Source of the DNA: Rhodospirillales bacterium | Lineage (GTDB): Bacteria; Pseudomonadota; Alphaproteobacteria; SP197 | DNA: 64,000 bases | Assembly (NCBI GenBank): GCA_014323865.1 | Contig: JACONG010000018.1 | Location: 52,980 to 116,979, forward strand | Reading direction: 5' to 3' | In this document: one piece after another, positions 1 to 7,710 of the stretch | Layout of the letters: each line of letters opens with the position of its first letter | Numbering within the stretch: position 1 is the first letter of the stretch | Translations under genes and position numbers: made by a program | Notes under the pieces: model-generated | The model's input: only the letters and a program-made list of their open reading frames with translations | Database searches by the model: none | Told to the model about the DNA's origin: nothing

Positions 1-199
1 TCGCGGCGAGAATGCCGAACACGACCGCTTTCTTGCGCAAATCGGCGGGCAGACCGGCCACCGCCATGCCGATCACGATGGCATTGTCGCCCGACATCAC
101 GATGTCGATCATGATGATCGATGCGAGCGCGATGACATAATTCAGGTCGAGCGATTCAAGCACGAATCCAAGAACTCCGGTGGCGCGCTGCTCCAACAT
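1..199 (-). CDS. TerC/YjbE-family integral membrane protein, N-terminal part
   Basis: This is the first 66 codons of a membrane protein read leftwards and cut by the window edge. The reverse strand starts MLEQRATGVLGFVLESLDL and continues into a hydrophobic helix with the motif SGDNAIVIGMAVAGLP. That motif (an Asp-Asn pair inside a membrane helix) is characteristic of the TerC/YjbE family, whose members are linked to metal-ion export (manganese in several bacteria) and tellurite resistance. The start codon is 37 bp from the divergent dehydratase gene, so the two genes share a short promoter region. The substrate cannot be inferred from this fragment. Confidence 0.8.
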   Translation of the reverse strand, partial: MLEQRATGVLGFVLESLDLNYVIALASIIMIDIVMSGDNAIVIGMAVAGLPADLRKKAVVFGILAA

Positions 200-236
200 G
201 TGACACTGAACGGTGCCTTGCAAAGGGAGAGATCCC

Positions 237-1094
237 ATGACCGTGACGGAGACCGAGATGCCAGCGCCGGAAGACGCGATCGGGCGGAGCAAGTCGAGTT
301 CGGACCGGATCAATGCGATCTCGGCGCGCCATCTCGCGGCGACCTTCGATCGTGACGAGCAGGTCATGCAGGATGGCAATCCCCTGCCGCCTGGCTGGCA
401 CTGGCTCTATTTCCTGGATGCGCCGCCCAGCGCCATGATCGGTGCGGACGGGCGAACCGTTCCCGGCGGCTTTCTGCCGGAGACCGGCTTGCCGCGACGG
501 ATGTGGGCCGGTGGCTCCTTCACGTTCGAACGTCCTATCACGCTTGGCTCGAATGTCTCATGCGAGGTCACGATCGCCGACGTTGCCCGCAAAGAAGGAC
601 GCTCTGGCAAGCTCGCGTTCATAACGACCGAGCATAGGATCTCGCAAGGCGGTGCAACGGCGCTGGTCGAAACCCGCGACCTTGTGTTTCGCGCCGCGCC
701 CAAGCCCGGAGAGACCGCGCGGCGTGTCGATCCGCCTGCGACCGCATTGTGGCATAGGGAAACCAGGCCCGACGCCGTGCTACTCTTCAGGTTCTCGGCG
801 CTGACCTTCAATGCACACCGCATTCACTACGACATCGACTACTGTCGTGATGAGGAGGGGTATCCCGGCCTTGTTGTGCACGGTCCGATGCTGGCGCTCC
901 TGCTGCTCGATCTCGCCGAGTGCGAGCTTGGTGGCCGTACCTTCCGCCGGTTCCGCTATCGGGCCCTCGCGCCGCTCTTCGTTCCTGACCCGTTCTTCGT
1001 CTGCGGTTGTCCGGACGGCGACGACAAGGCACTGCTCTGGATCGAAAGCCAGGACGGTGCCATGACCATGTCGGCGGAGCTCGAACTGGCATGA
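237..1094 (+). CDS. MaoC/HTD2-like hot-dog acyl-CoA hydratase (mesaconyl-C4-CoA hydratase type)
   Basis: The product is a 285-residue cytosolic protein with two hot-dog halves. The N-terminal half carries a FAS1-type dehydratase domain. The C-terminal half has the hydratase-2-like stretch LTFNAHRIHYDIDYCRDEEG followed by PGLVVHGPM, which contains the Asn/His residues expected for hydration or dehydration of an acyl-CoA. The family includes mesaconyl-C4-CoA hydratase and fungal Htd2. The ATG at 237 is chosen because AAAGGGAGAG lies just upstream; an in-frame ATG at 213 has no such site. The stop overlaps the amidase start (ATGA), which implies translational coupling. The exact acyl-CoA substrate is not determinable. 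Confidence 0.8.
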   Translation: MTVTETEMPAPEDAIGRSKSSSDRINAISARHLAATFDRDEQVMQDGNPLPPGWHWLYFLDAPPSAMIGADGRTVPGGFLPETGLPRRMWAGGSFTFERPITLGSNVSCEVTIADVARKEGRSGKLAFITTEHRISQGGATALVETRDLVFRAAPKPGETARRVDPPATALWHRETRPDAVLLFRFSALTFNAHRIHYDIDYCRDEEGYPGLVVHGPMLALLLLDLAECELGGRTFRRFRYRALAPLFVPDPFFVCGCPDGDDKALLWIESQDGAMTMSAELELA

Positions 1095-2533
1095 ACGGCG
1101 ACCGCACCCTGACGCGCCTCAGTGCGCTCGAGCTGGTCGATGGGTTCCGAGCCAAGAGGTTCTCGCCTGTCGAGGTGACCGATGCGGCCCTCGGGCTTCT
1201 CGATACCATCGACGGCAACCTCAATAGCTTCTGCTACCGCGACGATGAAACGGCCCGCGCCATGGCTGCCGAATCCGAGGCGCGCTGGACGCGCGGCGAG
1301 CCGCTTGGACCTGTCGATGGCGTACCGGTCAGCATCAAGGACGTGCTGCGTGTGAAGGGCTGGCCGACGCGGCTCGGCTCGAAGACGGTCGAAGCCAAGC
1401 AGGACTGGAACGACGACGCACCCTCGGTTCAGCGCATGCGCGAGGCGGGTGCGGTGTTTCTCGGCGTGACGACCACGCCGGAAATGGGCTGGAAGGGTGT
1501 TACCGATTGCCTGCTCTACGGCACGACGCGCAATCCTTGGAGCATTCGCCTGACGCCGGGCGGTTCGTCGGGTGGCGCCGCGGCGGCGGTTGCCTGTGGT
1601 GTCGGGCCGCTGGCCTTCGGTACCGATGGTGGCGGATCGGTTCGCATCCCCGCCGGGTTCTGCGGTATCGTCGCGCTCAAGCCGTCCTTCGGCCGGATTG
1701 CAGCATGGCCGCCGGGGCTCTACGGCACGCTGAGCCACGTCGGCCCGATGTCGCGCACTGTGCGCGACACCGCCCTGATGCTGAACGTGATCGGCAAGCC
1801 CGACAGCCGGGATTCCTGGTCGCTGGCTGATGATGACATCGACTATCTGGCGTCCTGCGAGGGAGGGCTGAAGGGACTCAAGATCGCCTACAGCCCCGAC
1901 CTCGGTTACGTCCGTGTCGATCCCGAGATCGCGAAGCTGGCCGATAAGGCCGTCGAGGGGTTGGCATCGCTGGGCGCGGAGGTTGAGCGTATTGATCTCG
2001 ACATCCCCAAGCCCGAAGAAGCGTTCCGCATCATCTGGTACAGCTCTGCCGCTACCGTTCTGCGTGGCGAAAGCAAGGCACGGCGTCGCTTTGTCGACTT
2101 TGGCCTTTCGACCATTGCTGCCGAGGGCGAGACCTATACGGCCGTCGAGCTTGCCGACGCGGAACGTGCGCGCGGTCGTTATGCCGGTCAGATGGCGGCG
2201 CTCTTCGATACCTATGACCTGCTCGTCACGCCGACGCTGCCGATCCCGGCGTTCGAGGCCGGGCTTGAGGTGCCCAGGGATTGGCCGCATGACCGCTGGT
2301 ACACGTGGACGCCCTTCACCTATCCGTTCAACATGACCCGCCAACCGGCTTTGACGGTGCCGTGCGGCTTCACGGCAGACGGCTTGCCCGCGGGGCTTCA
2401 GATTGTCGGGCCGTTCCAGGCTGATGCCAGGGTGTTGCAGGCCGGGGCGGCTTATCAGGACGCATTTTCGACCCTCGATCGCTGGCCGATGGCCGGTCTG
2501 TCGGAAGTCAAGATCATGGGTCAGGAGTTGTAA
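1091..2533 (+). CDS. Amidase (amidase-signature family)
   Basis: The 480-residue protein has the complete amidase-signature core. The catalytic Lys is in GVPVSIKDVL (about residue 83), the cis-Ser in TPGGSSGG (about 160) and the nucleophilic Ser in GTDGGGSVRIPAGFCG (about 183). Such enzymes hydrolyse amide bonds of small molecules in the cytosol. The ORF is open further upstream, but the start at 1091 overlaps the stop of the dehydratase gene by ATGA, so the two are probably one operon acting on one catabolic substrate. Family assignment is secure; the substrate is unknown because amidase-signature subfamilies are not separated by these motifs. Confidence 0.9.
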   Translation: MNGDRTLTRLSALELVDGFRAKRFSPVEVTDAALGLLDTIDGNLNSFCYRDDETARAMAAESEARWTRGEPLGPVDGVPVSIKDVLRVKGWPTRLGSKTVEAKQDWNDDAPSVQRMREAGAVFLGVTTTPEMGWKGVTDCLLYGTTRNPWSIRLTPGGSSGGAAAAVACGVGPLAFGTDGGGSVRIPAGFCGIVALKPSFGRIAAWPPGLYGTLSHVGPMSRTVRDTALMLNVIGKPDSRDSWSLADDDIDYLASCEGGLKGLKIAYSPDLGYVRVDPEIAKLADKAVEGLASLGAEVERIDLDIPKPEEAFRIIWYSSAATVLRGESKARRRFVDFGLSTIAAEGETYTAVELADAERARGRYAGQMAALFDTYDLLVTPTLPIPAFEAGLEVPRDWPHDRWYTWTPFTYPFNMTRQPALTVPCGFTADGLPAGLQIVGPFQADARVLQAGAAYQDAFSTLDRWPMAGLSEVKIMGQEL

Positions 2534-2653
2534 TGACCGATTCTTTGCTTTGAATCACGTGGCTTCCTCAGTCTGTTGAATGATCCTGTAGACAGGAATC
2601 CGCCACATTTGTTACAGTGTTTTCGCCAAGTGGTGTGCTTTGGGGCTTACGGG

Positions 2654-3964
2654 ATGAAACACGATTTGTTGGTTTTTTCCTTTGTTTTCACGTTCATGAC
2701 GCGGATGCGGTCGACGACCGTGGCGCTGTTGGCGCTCGTCTTCATGGCGACCGGCCCGCGCGCTGAGGCTGATTACGCTGCGATCGTGATTGATGCGACC
2801 AACGGCAACATCCTCTACCAGCACAATTCGGACAAGACAATGTATCCGGCGTCGCTGACGAAGATGATGACGCTCTACATGATCTTCCAGGCCCTCGAAG
2901 CCGGCAACGTCACGATGGACACCATGCTCCCGGTGTCGGTGCACGCCCAGTCGATGCAGCCGTCGGAGCTGGGTCTCGTCGCGGGCCAGGAAATCTCCGT
3001 CGATGACTCGATCATGGCACTAATGACGAAGTCGGCGAACGACGTGGCCGCCACCGTCGCAGAGGGCCTGGGCGATGGCAGCGAGTGGCGTTTCGGCGTC
3101 ATGATGACCGAGAAGGCGCGCGAGCTCGGCATGCGCAACACCACATTCACGAACGCCTCGGGCTGGCACGACGACAACATGGTCTCGACAGCGCGCGACA
3201 TGGCAATTCTGTCGCTGCGTCTGCAGAGCGACTTCCCGCAGTACTACCATCTCTTCGCCACCACCGAGTGGACCTACCAGAGCAACGGCAAGACCTACGG
3301 TAACCACAACAAGCTGATTGGCGTAGTTGACGGGGTCGACGGCCTCAAGACGGGCTATACCAGCCCCGCGGGCTGGAACTTGGCGGCCTCAGCCCTCGTG
3401 GACGGCCGGCGCATTGTAGCCGTTGTGATGGGCGGCGAGACCCGCATCTGGCGCGACCGTCGCATGACCGAGTTGTTCACCGATGGTTTCGTGATCGCTG
3501 AGAATCTCGACCGCATCGTGCCGATCCCGGGCGACCATCCGACCCGCGGCGAGGGTGTGACCAAGTTCGCCGCGCTCGAAGGCGATGAACTGGAGCCGGT
3601 CGCGGTCGCTTCGGTCGAAGGCAGCAACACCTTTGAGGACTTGGTCGCTATGTCGCCCGACCGCAACAACGATGGCCTGCAGGTCGAGCAGGGCAGTGCT
3701 GACGATCTTCTCTGGGCGCTGCAGGTCGGCGCGTTCTCGCAGTTCGAGAATGCCTATCGTGCGCTCGACAATGCGGAGACCTATCTCGGCGCCATCATCG
3801 GCGGAAGTGCTTCGACGGTTGTCACCGCGGCCGAGAGCGGCGGTTCCACACTCTACCGCGCCCGCATCGTCAACCTGACCGAGGTTCAGGCGCGCGAGGG
3901 CTGCCGGGCGCTCTACCAGCGCGATCTGCCCTGCGCGGTGGTGAAGTACTCCAGCGGCAGCTAA
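2654..3964 (+). CDS. dacF: D-alanyl-D-alanine carboxypeptidase (S11) with C-terminal SPOR domain
   Basis: This is a periplasmic peptidoglycan enzyme that trims the terminal D-Ala of stem peptides. After a hydrophobic signal sequence ending near GPRAEA come the three penicillin-binding motifs: SLTK (nucleophilic Ser), SAND (SxN) and KTG in GLKTGYTSPAGW. The last 80 residues form a SPOR-like domain (WALQVGAFSQFENAYRAL...), which binds glycan strands lacking stem peptides and often directs enzymes to the septum. ATG 2654 is preferred because a G-rich stretch precedes it; ATG 2696 would also leave a signal peptide. The gene stands alone and converges on the alcohol dehydrogenase with an 8-bp gap. 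The symbol is by similarity. Confidence 0.87.
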   Translation: MKHDLLVFSFVFTFMTRMRSTTVALLALVFMATGPRAEADYAAIVIDATNGNILYQHNSDKTMYPASLTKMMTLYMIFQALEAGNVTMDTMLPVSVHAQSMQPSELGLVAGQEISVDDSIMALMTKSANDVAATVAEGLGDGSEWRFGVMMTEKARELGMRNTTFTNASGWHDDNMVSTARDMAILSLRLQSDFPQYYHLFATTEWTYQSNGKTYGNHNKLIGVVDGVDGLKTGYTSPAGWNLAASALVDGRRIVAVVMGGETRIWRDRRMTELFTDGFVIAENLDRIVPIPGDHPTRGEGVTKFAALEGDELEPVAVASVEGSNTFEDLVAMSPDRNNDGLQVEQGSADDLLWALQVGAFSQFENAYRALDNAETYLGAIIGGSASTVVTAAESGGSTLYRARIVNLTEVQAREGCRALYQRDLPCAVVKYSSGS

Positions 3965-3972
3965 GCCGAAGC

Positions 3973-5148
3973 TCAGGACGCTGCGAGCATGCGGCCGACC
4001 GCGATCTCAAGACTTTCCGGTGTGTAGTCGACGCTGTCGGCCGCCAGAATGATCTTGTTCTGCGGTGCGAAGCACAGGTCCGTGATGCGGCCGGCATCGG
4101 ACACCGAGAGGCCGTGGTCGTCGAGCGACAGCTTGAGGCCGACCTCGCGCAACCAGGCATCGTAGGCTGCGGAGGCCTTCGCGGCGGCGTCCTCGTCTGT
4201 GAGTCCTGCGACGTCGGCGCCGAGCGCGGCGGCGATCCCGGCATAAGCCTCTGGCACGACGTTGGCAGCGTCCTGCATGGTGGCGTTGAGCGCGAGACCC
4301 ACGGCACGGCCGTGATGCACGCCCGAGTTCTCGCCGATGGCATGGCCGATGGCGTGGGCCACGCCGACGCCGGTGACGTCAAAGGCGATGCCCGCGATGC
4401 AGGCTGCGATCTGTACGTGGCCGCGCGCCGTGATGTTCTCGGGCTCTTCGATGGCGGTCGCGAGCCAGGTGCGCAGACTGCGTACAGCGCTTAGCGCCAT
4501 GGCCGTGGAGATCGGATTACGCTTCCTGTTGGTCGCCGCTTCGATAGCGTGAACCGAGGCATCGATGCCGGTCGCCGCCGTCAGGGATGCCGGCATGCCC
4601 GCCGTGACCGTGGGGTCGAGCAGAGCAAGATCGAAGGCGAGTTCGCGTCCGAAGACCCAAAGCTTCTTGGTCTCGGTGCTGAAGACGGACGTGCGGGTGA
4701 CCTCCGAGCCGGTACCCGAGGTGGTTGGCACGGCGATCTTCGGCAGGCCTTGTCGCGGCAGCCGCTCGGCGCCGAGCGCGTAGCTTTCCGCCCGGGCACC
4801 ATCGACAGCGAGCGCCGCAGCCAGCTTCGAGGCATCCATGGTGGAGCCGCCGCCCATCGCGACGATGCATTTTGCTCCGCTTTCGCGCGCCAGGGCGACG
4901 ATTGCGTCGATCGACGACGCCAGAGTGTCGCTCCGGATCTCGCTGTAGACCATCACGTCGTAGCCCGCGTCGGTCAGCGGCGCTTCGGCCTGTACGCAAA
5001 GACCCGATGACACCAGGAAGGGATCGGCAACGAGCAGCACGGGCGACGGGCCGCCGATCAGGCGCTTGACGTCCTTGGCGATCAGGCCGAGCCGGCCCTC
5101 ACCGAAGGTGATCGGGGCGGGCGCATCGAAGGAGAAGGGCGCAATCAT
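3973..5148 (-). CDS. Iron-containing alcohol dehydrogenase
   Basis: The 391-residue protein is a group III (Fe-dependent) alcohol dehydrogenase. Visible hallmarks are the NAD(P)-binding GGGSTMDASKLAAA, the segment PTTSGTGSEVTRTSVF, and the metal ligands in GIDASVHAIEAATN (Asp, His) and in the HAIGHAIGENSGVHHGRAVG region (two His). These cytosolic enzymes interconvert alcohols or hydroxyacids with aldehydes or ketones; maleylacetate reductases also belong to the superfamily. The gene is monocistronic as far as can be seen, diverging from the chimeric ORF at 5258 with about 110 bp between. The substrate is not assignable. Confidence 0.87.
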   Translation of the reverse strand: MIAPFSFDAPAPITFGEGRLGLIAKDVKRLIGGPSPVLLVADPFLVSSGLCVQAEAPLTDAGYDVMVYSEIRSDTLASSIDAIVALARESGAKCIVAMGGGSTMDASKLAAALAVDGARAESYALGAERLPRQGLPKIAVPTTSGTGSEVTRTSVFSTETKKLWVFGRELAFDLALLDPTVTAGMPASLTAATGIDASVHAIEAATNRKRNPISTAMALSAVRSLRTWLATAIEEPENITARGHVQIAACIAGIAFDVTGVGVAHAIGHAIGENSGVHHGRAVGLALNATMQDAANVVPEAYAGIAAALGADVAGLTDEDAAAKASAAYDAWLREVGLKLSLDDHGLSVSDAGRITDLCFAPQNKIILAADSVDYTPESLEIAVGRMLAAS

Positions 5149-5257
5149 CGTTGTTGTCTTTCGTCTGTCGGAGAAGGATCGCGTGCTTATCGGCGCCCCA
5201 CGGTTTGGCTGTCAATCGCCGCTTGCCCGAACACGTTGCGATCCTGTGATCCGCGCC

Positions 5258-6007
5258 ATGGCAGAGCTCTATCACTCCTCGATCTACAAGGCTGACAGCC
5301 ACGTTGACAGCTGCTCGGCCGCGTGTGCCGGGCTGGAGGTCGAAGGCTGGGGGCCGCTGTCCTCGGATGCACGCTGCGAAGTTGCCGTGATCGGCGGTGG
5401 CTCCACCGGTATGGAAACTGCGTTGCATCTGGCGTGCGACTACAATGTCAATGGATCCCATGACCGCCTGTGTCTGATCTACAACGCCGACTTCAACAAC
5501 GAGACCCGGACCTTCGATTTTGTCGCGCAGCCAGGCGGCGGGGCATCGTTGACGTCGCAGCGCTGGTCGACCGCTGGGACGTTCGTTGCAACCGGCAGCA
5601 GCATTCTCGGCGCGCTTGAGCCCCAGAGCGCCAACGCAGCCGTCACACCGGATCAGATGAACGGTCTCGTCACGGCGCTTGATGCCAGCGACTTCTACGG
5701 ATCGCCGCCAGTGGGCACGACGTTGCGGTCCGACGACGACTTCTGGTCGAGCGTTGCCTGCCTCGACGGACAATTCATGGTCCAGGCCTATCCGAGAGAC
5801 AGGCTCGATCGGGTTGCCTTCACGCAGGCCTTGAAGGCCCTTGATCCGATCGGACGTCCGCTGCCGCCGGTCGTCCTCAAGAGCCTGCCGCCGCTGAACT
5901 CCGTCGGGCAGCAGGGGAGGAACAGAGGCGTGCGGCAGGGCGGCAGCGAACTCTATTACTCTGCCGCGGTCGGCGAGGACAGCATCACGGCACGTTGGAT
6001 AAACTGA
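5258..6007 (+). CDS. Chimeric ORF: FAD-oxidoreductase N-terminus fused to unrecognised domain
   Basis: The first 65 or so residues, MAELYHSSIYKADSHVDS...CEVAVIGGGSTGMETALHLA, are a good match to the start of DadA/PuuB-type FAD-dependent amine oxidases (gamma-glutamylputrescine oxidase group), including the GxGxxG dinucleotide fold. The remaining oxidase (about 350 residues) is missing. Instead the frame continues, from about VNGSHDRLCLIYNADFNN, into about 185 residues I do not recognise. A Rossmann beta-alpha-beta unit alone should not be an active oxidase. The ORF is open further upstream, but ATG 5258 is where the similarity starts. It is either a fusion made by deletion or two remnants joined in frame. 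Expression is uncertain. Confidence 0.45.
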   Translation: MAELYHSSIYKADSHVDSCSAACAGLEVEGWGPLSSDARCEVAVIGGGSTGMETALHLACDYNVNGSHDRLCLIYNADFNNETRTFDFVAQPGGGASLTSQRWSTAGTFVATGSSILGALEPQSANAAVTPDQMNGLVTALDASDFYGSPPVGTTLRSDDDFWSSVACLDGQFMVQAYPRDRLDRVAFTQALKALDPIGRPLPPVVLKSLPPLNSVGQQGRNRGVRQGGSELYYSAAVGEDSITARWIN

Positions 6008-6010
6008 GAA

Positions 6011-6100
6011 TGCTGCACTGCACAAATTTGCTGCGCCGCACAATTTCCTCTTGAATCATAATCTCCTTAGGGGCATATGGATCTCAATGTTGCAGTGCAA
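6011..6100. promoter_or_regulatory. Probable PhaR repressor sites upstream of the phasin gene
   Basis: Three TGC/GCA-type palindromes lie before the phasin start: TGCTGCACTGCA (6011-6022), TTGCTGCGCCGCACAA (6029-6044) and TTGCAGTGCAA (6090-6100). PhaR, the polyhydroxyalkanoate-responsive repressor of alphaproteobacteria, binds CTGC/GCAG-type inverted repeats upstream of phasin genes, so these are probably its operators. PhaR itself is not in the window. Confidence 0.55.
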
Positions 6101-6126
6101 CATAAACCAGACAGGAGTACGCTCAC

Positions 6127-6663
6127 ATGGCCACCACCAAGACCAAGACGGCTCAGAACGCCGTTCCGCAGATTGACGAAGCGATCGACACCGGCATGAA
6201 GGTTGCCGAGAACGTCGTGAAGTCGAACACCGAAGCCGCCCAGAAGGGCTTCGAGACCATCGTTTCCATGGGCCGTGAGGCCATCGATAACGCCTGCAAG
6301 GCTGGCGGCGAGGTCAAGGGCTTCGAAAAGGTTGCCGATCTTCCGAAGGCCAATTTCGAGGCCATGGTCGAGGCCGGCAATGCCTTCGTGAAGGGCATTG
6401 ATGTCATGAACGGCCGCATGTTCGAGATCGCCCGCGTCCAGATCAACGAGGGAGTCGAGACGCAGAAAGCCATTTTCGGCGCCAAGACCTTCCAGGAAGC
6501 GATGGAGATCCAGCAGGATTTCGTCAAGAAGTCGATGGACCGCGCCATGCACGACGGCATCGAGTTCTCGAATGCCTGGATGAAAGTTGCGACCGAAGCC
6601 GGTGAGCCGATCGGCCGCCGCGTGTCGGACATGATCGCCGAGGCCGGCCAGAAGGCTGCCTGA
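6127..6663 (+). CDS. Phasin family protein (PHA granule-associated)
   Basis: A 178-residue, highly helical, alanine- and lysine-rich protein without signal peptide. It matches the phasin_2 family: segments such as AAQKGFETIVSMGREAID and GIDVMNGRMFEIARVQINEG, and a coiled-coil-like pattern. Phasins coat polyhydroxyalkanoate granules and control their size and number. The gene has a Shine-Dalgarno CAGGAG 9 bp upstream, PhaR-like palindromes in the leader and a strong intrinsic terminator after the stop, so it is a single-gene transcript. The presence of a phasin implies that the cell stores PHA, although no synthase is seen here. Confidence 0.88.
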   Translation: MATTKTKTAQNAVPQIDEAIDTGMKVAENVVKSNTEAAQKGFETIVSMGREAIDNACKAGGEVKGFEKVADLPKANFEAMVEAGNAFVKGIDVMNGRMFEIARVQINEGVETQKAIFGAKTFQEAMEIQQDFVKKSMDRAMHDGIEFSNAWMKVATEAGEPIGRRVSDMIAEAGQKAA

Positions 6664-6688
6664 CGAGTTAAGTTCTGTACCTGTTGCG

Positions 6689-6723
6689 AAAGGCCCGGGC
6701 CATGATCCCGGGCCTTTTGTTTT
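6689..6723 (+). terminator. Rho-independent terminator of the phasin gene
   Basis: A perfect 11-bp stem (AAAGGCCCGGG / CCCGGGCCTTT) with a 7-nt loop is followed by TTGTTTT, 25 bp after the phasin stop. Confidence 0.92.
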
Positions 6724-6732
6724 GCCGCCTGG

Positions 6733-7146
6733 TCAGCCGGTCATGGACTCGCTGTCGATCTTGCCCGAGAGCGGATCCAGCCAGTCACAGAGACCGCCGC
6801 CATTTTCGCGACCAGCCCGGTGACCGGCGTCAGGACCAACACGATCTGTGTCACCTGCATGGTCACGCGACTTCCTGCCATCACACCTGCCATCACACCT
6901 GCCATCACAAGGGACAGCATATCGCGTCCCAGATGATCGGTTCCCGTGGGATGCGCTAACGCGATCGAAACGCCCCGATCGATCAGTGTTCTGGCGGCGC
7001 TGAGACCTGCGGCGCCGGCCCCCGATCACAACGACGTCGGGATTGGTCGAAAGGCCGGAGAAGGTCGGCGTTGCTGCAAACGCCATGGTCCCCGCGAGCG
7101 CGAAGCGCCGCGAAATGAGCAGCGTGTCGGTCTGCTTCTGTCGCAT
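6733..7146 (-). pseudogene. Frameshifted fusion remnant: flavin oxidase N-terminus plus DppC-type permease fragment
   Basis: The leftward frame opens with MRQKQTDTLLISRRFALAG, which resembles a Tat-type leader, and reaches NPDVVVIGG, a typical FAD/NAD-binding start. One extra base near 7025 breaks the frame: the next frame continues as AGAAGLSAARTLIDRGVSIA. The restored frame then changes directly into HPTGTDHLGRDMLSLVMAG, the signature before the first periplasmic loop of DppC/OppC peptide-ABC permeases (HxLGTDxLGRDxLSR). Two unrelated genes are therefore joined by deletion and further broken by a frameshift and a triplicated 12-bp unit. No function is expected. Confidence 0.7.
6877..6910. 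repeat. 12-bp tandem repeat, about three copies
   Basis: CTGCCATCACAC is repeated nearly three times in a row inside the decayed flavoprotein/permease remnant; in the restored reading frame it encodes VMAG repeated. It looks like slippage in non-selected DNA. Confidence 0.85.
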
Positions 7147-7377
7147 GGTGATGCCTTCTTCTGCAGCGTAAAGTATCGCAACAATTTACTGATCGCTTCC
7201 AACGGCGATCGCGTAGTCATCCCGTTGGCTCGTGACCACGCCATCGGTCGACATCGTGGACGGAATGAGGCGCAAGCCCTGTCAACCCTTTCAAACGAAG
7301 CGGGACTTCCAATATGATCGGTCCCGATGGATGCCCGCACGGTGATCGAACCTGCCGACATGCTTACGATCCGTTCC

Positions 7378-7704
7378 ATGAGCGATGACAAGCGCCGCGA
7401 TGACAGCCGCCCGGAAACCGGTGTTGTCACACGGACTCGTCCGAAGACGCAGAAGCCTTCGATGTACAAGGTTCTGCTGTTGAACGATGACTACACACCG
7501 ATGGAGTTTGTCGTTCATGTTCTGCAGAAGTTCTTCCACAAGAACACTGACGACGCCACGACCATCATGCTGCATGTCCATCAGCACGGCGTCGGAATCT
7601 GCGGCGTCTATCCGTTTGATGTTGCGGAAACCAAAGTTACCCAAGTCATAGACTATGCCCGGCAGAACGAGCATCCTCTGCAGGCGACCCTCGAAAAGGA
7701 CTGA
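7378..7704 (+). CDS. clpS: ATP-dependent Clp protease adaptor ClpS
   Basis: The 108-residue protein is the N-end-rule adaptor that delivers substrates with N-terminal Leu, Phe, Tyr or Trp to ClpAP. The conserved core is present: [20 protein letters not shown], which holds the DD(Y/F)TP substrate-binding loop, and [22 protein letters not shown] with the buried histidine and the ClpA-contacting surface. The frame is open to an ATG at 7327, which would add 17 residues; ATG 7378 gives the usual family length but lacks a clear ribosome-binding site, so the start is uncertain. clpA follows after 6 bp. Confidence 0.93.
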   Translation: MSDDKRRDDSRPETGVVTRTRPKTQKPSMYKVLLLNDDYTPMEFVVHVLQKFFHKNTDDATTIMLHVHQHGVGICGVYPFDVAETKVTQVIDYARQNEHPLQATLEKD

Positions 7705-7710
7705 GAATTC

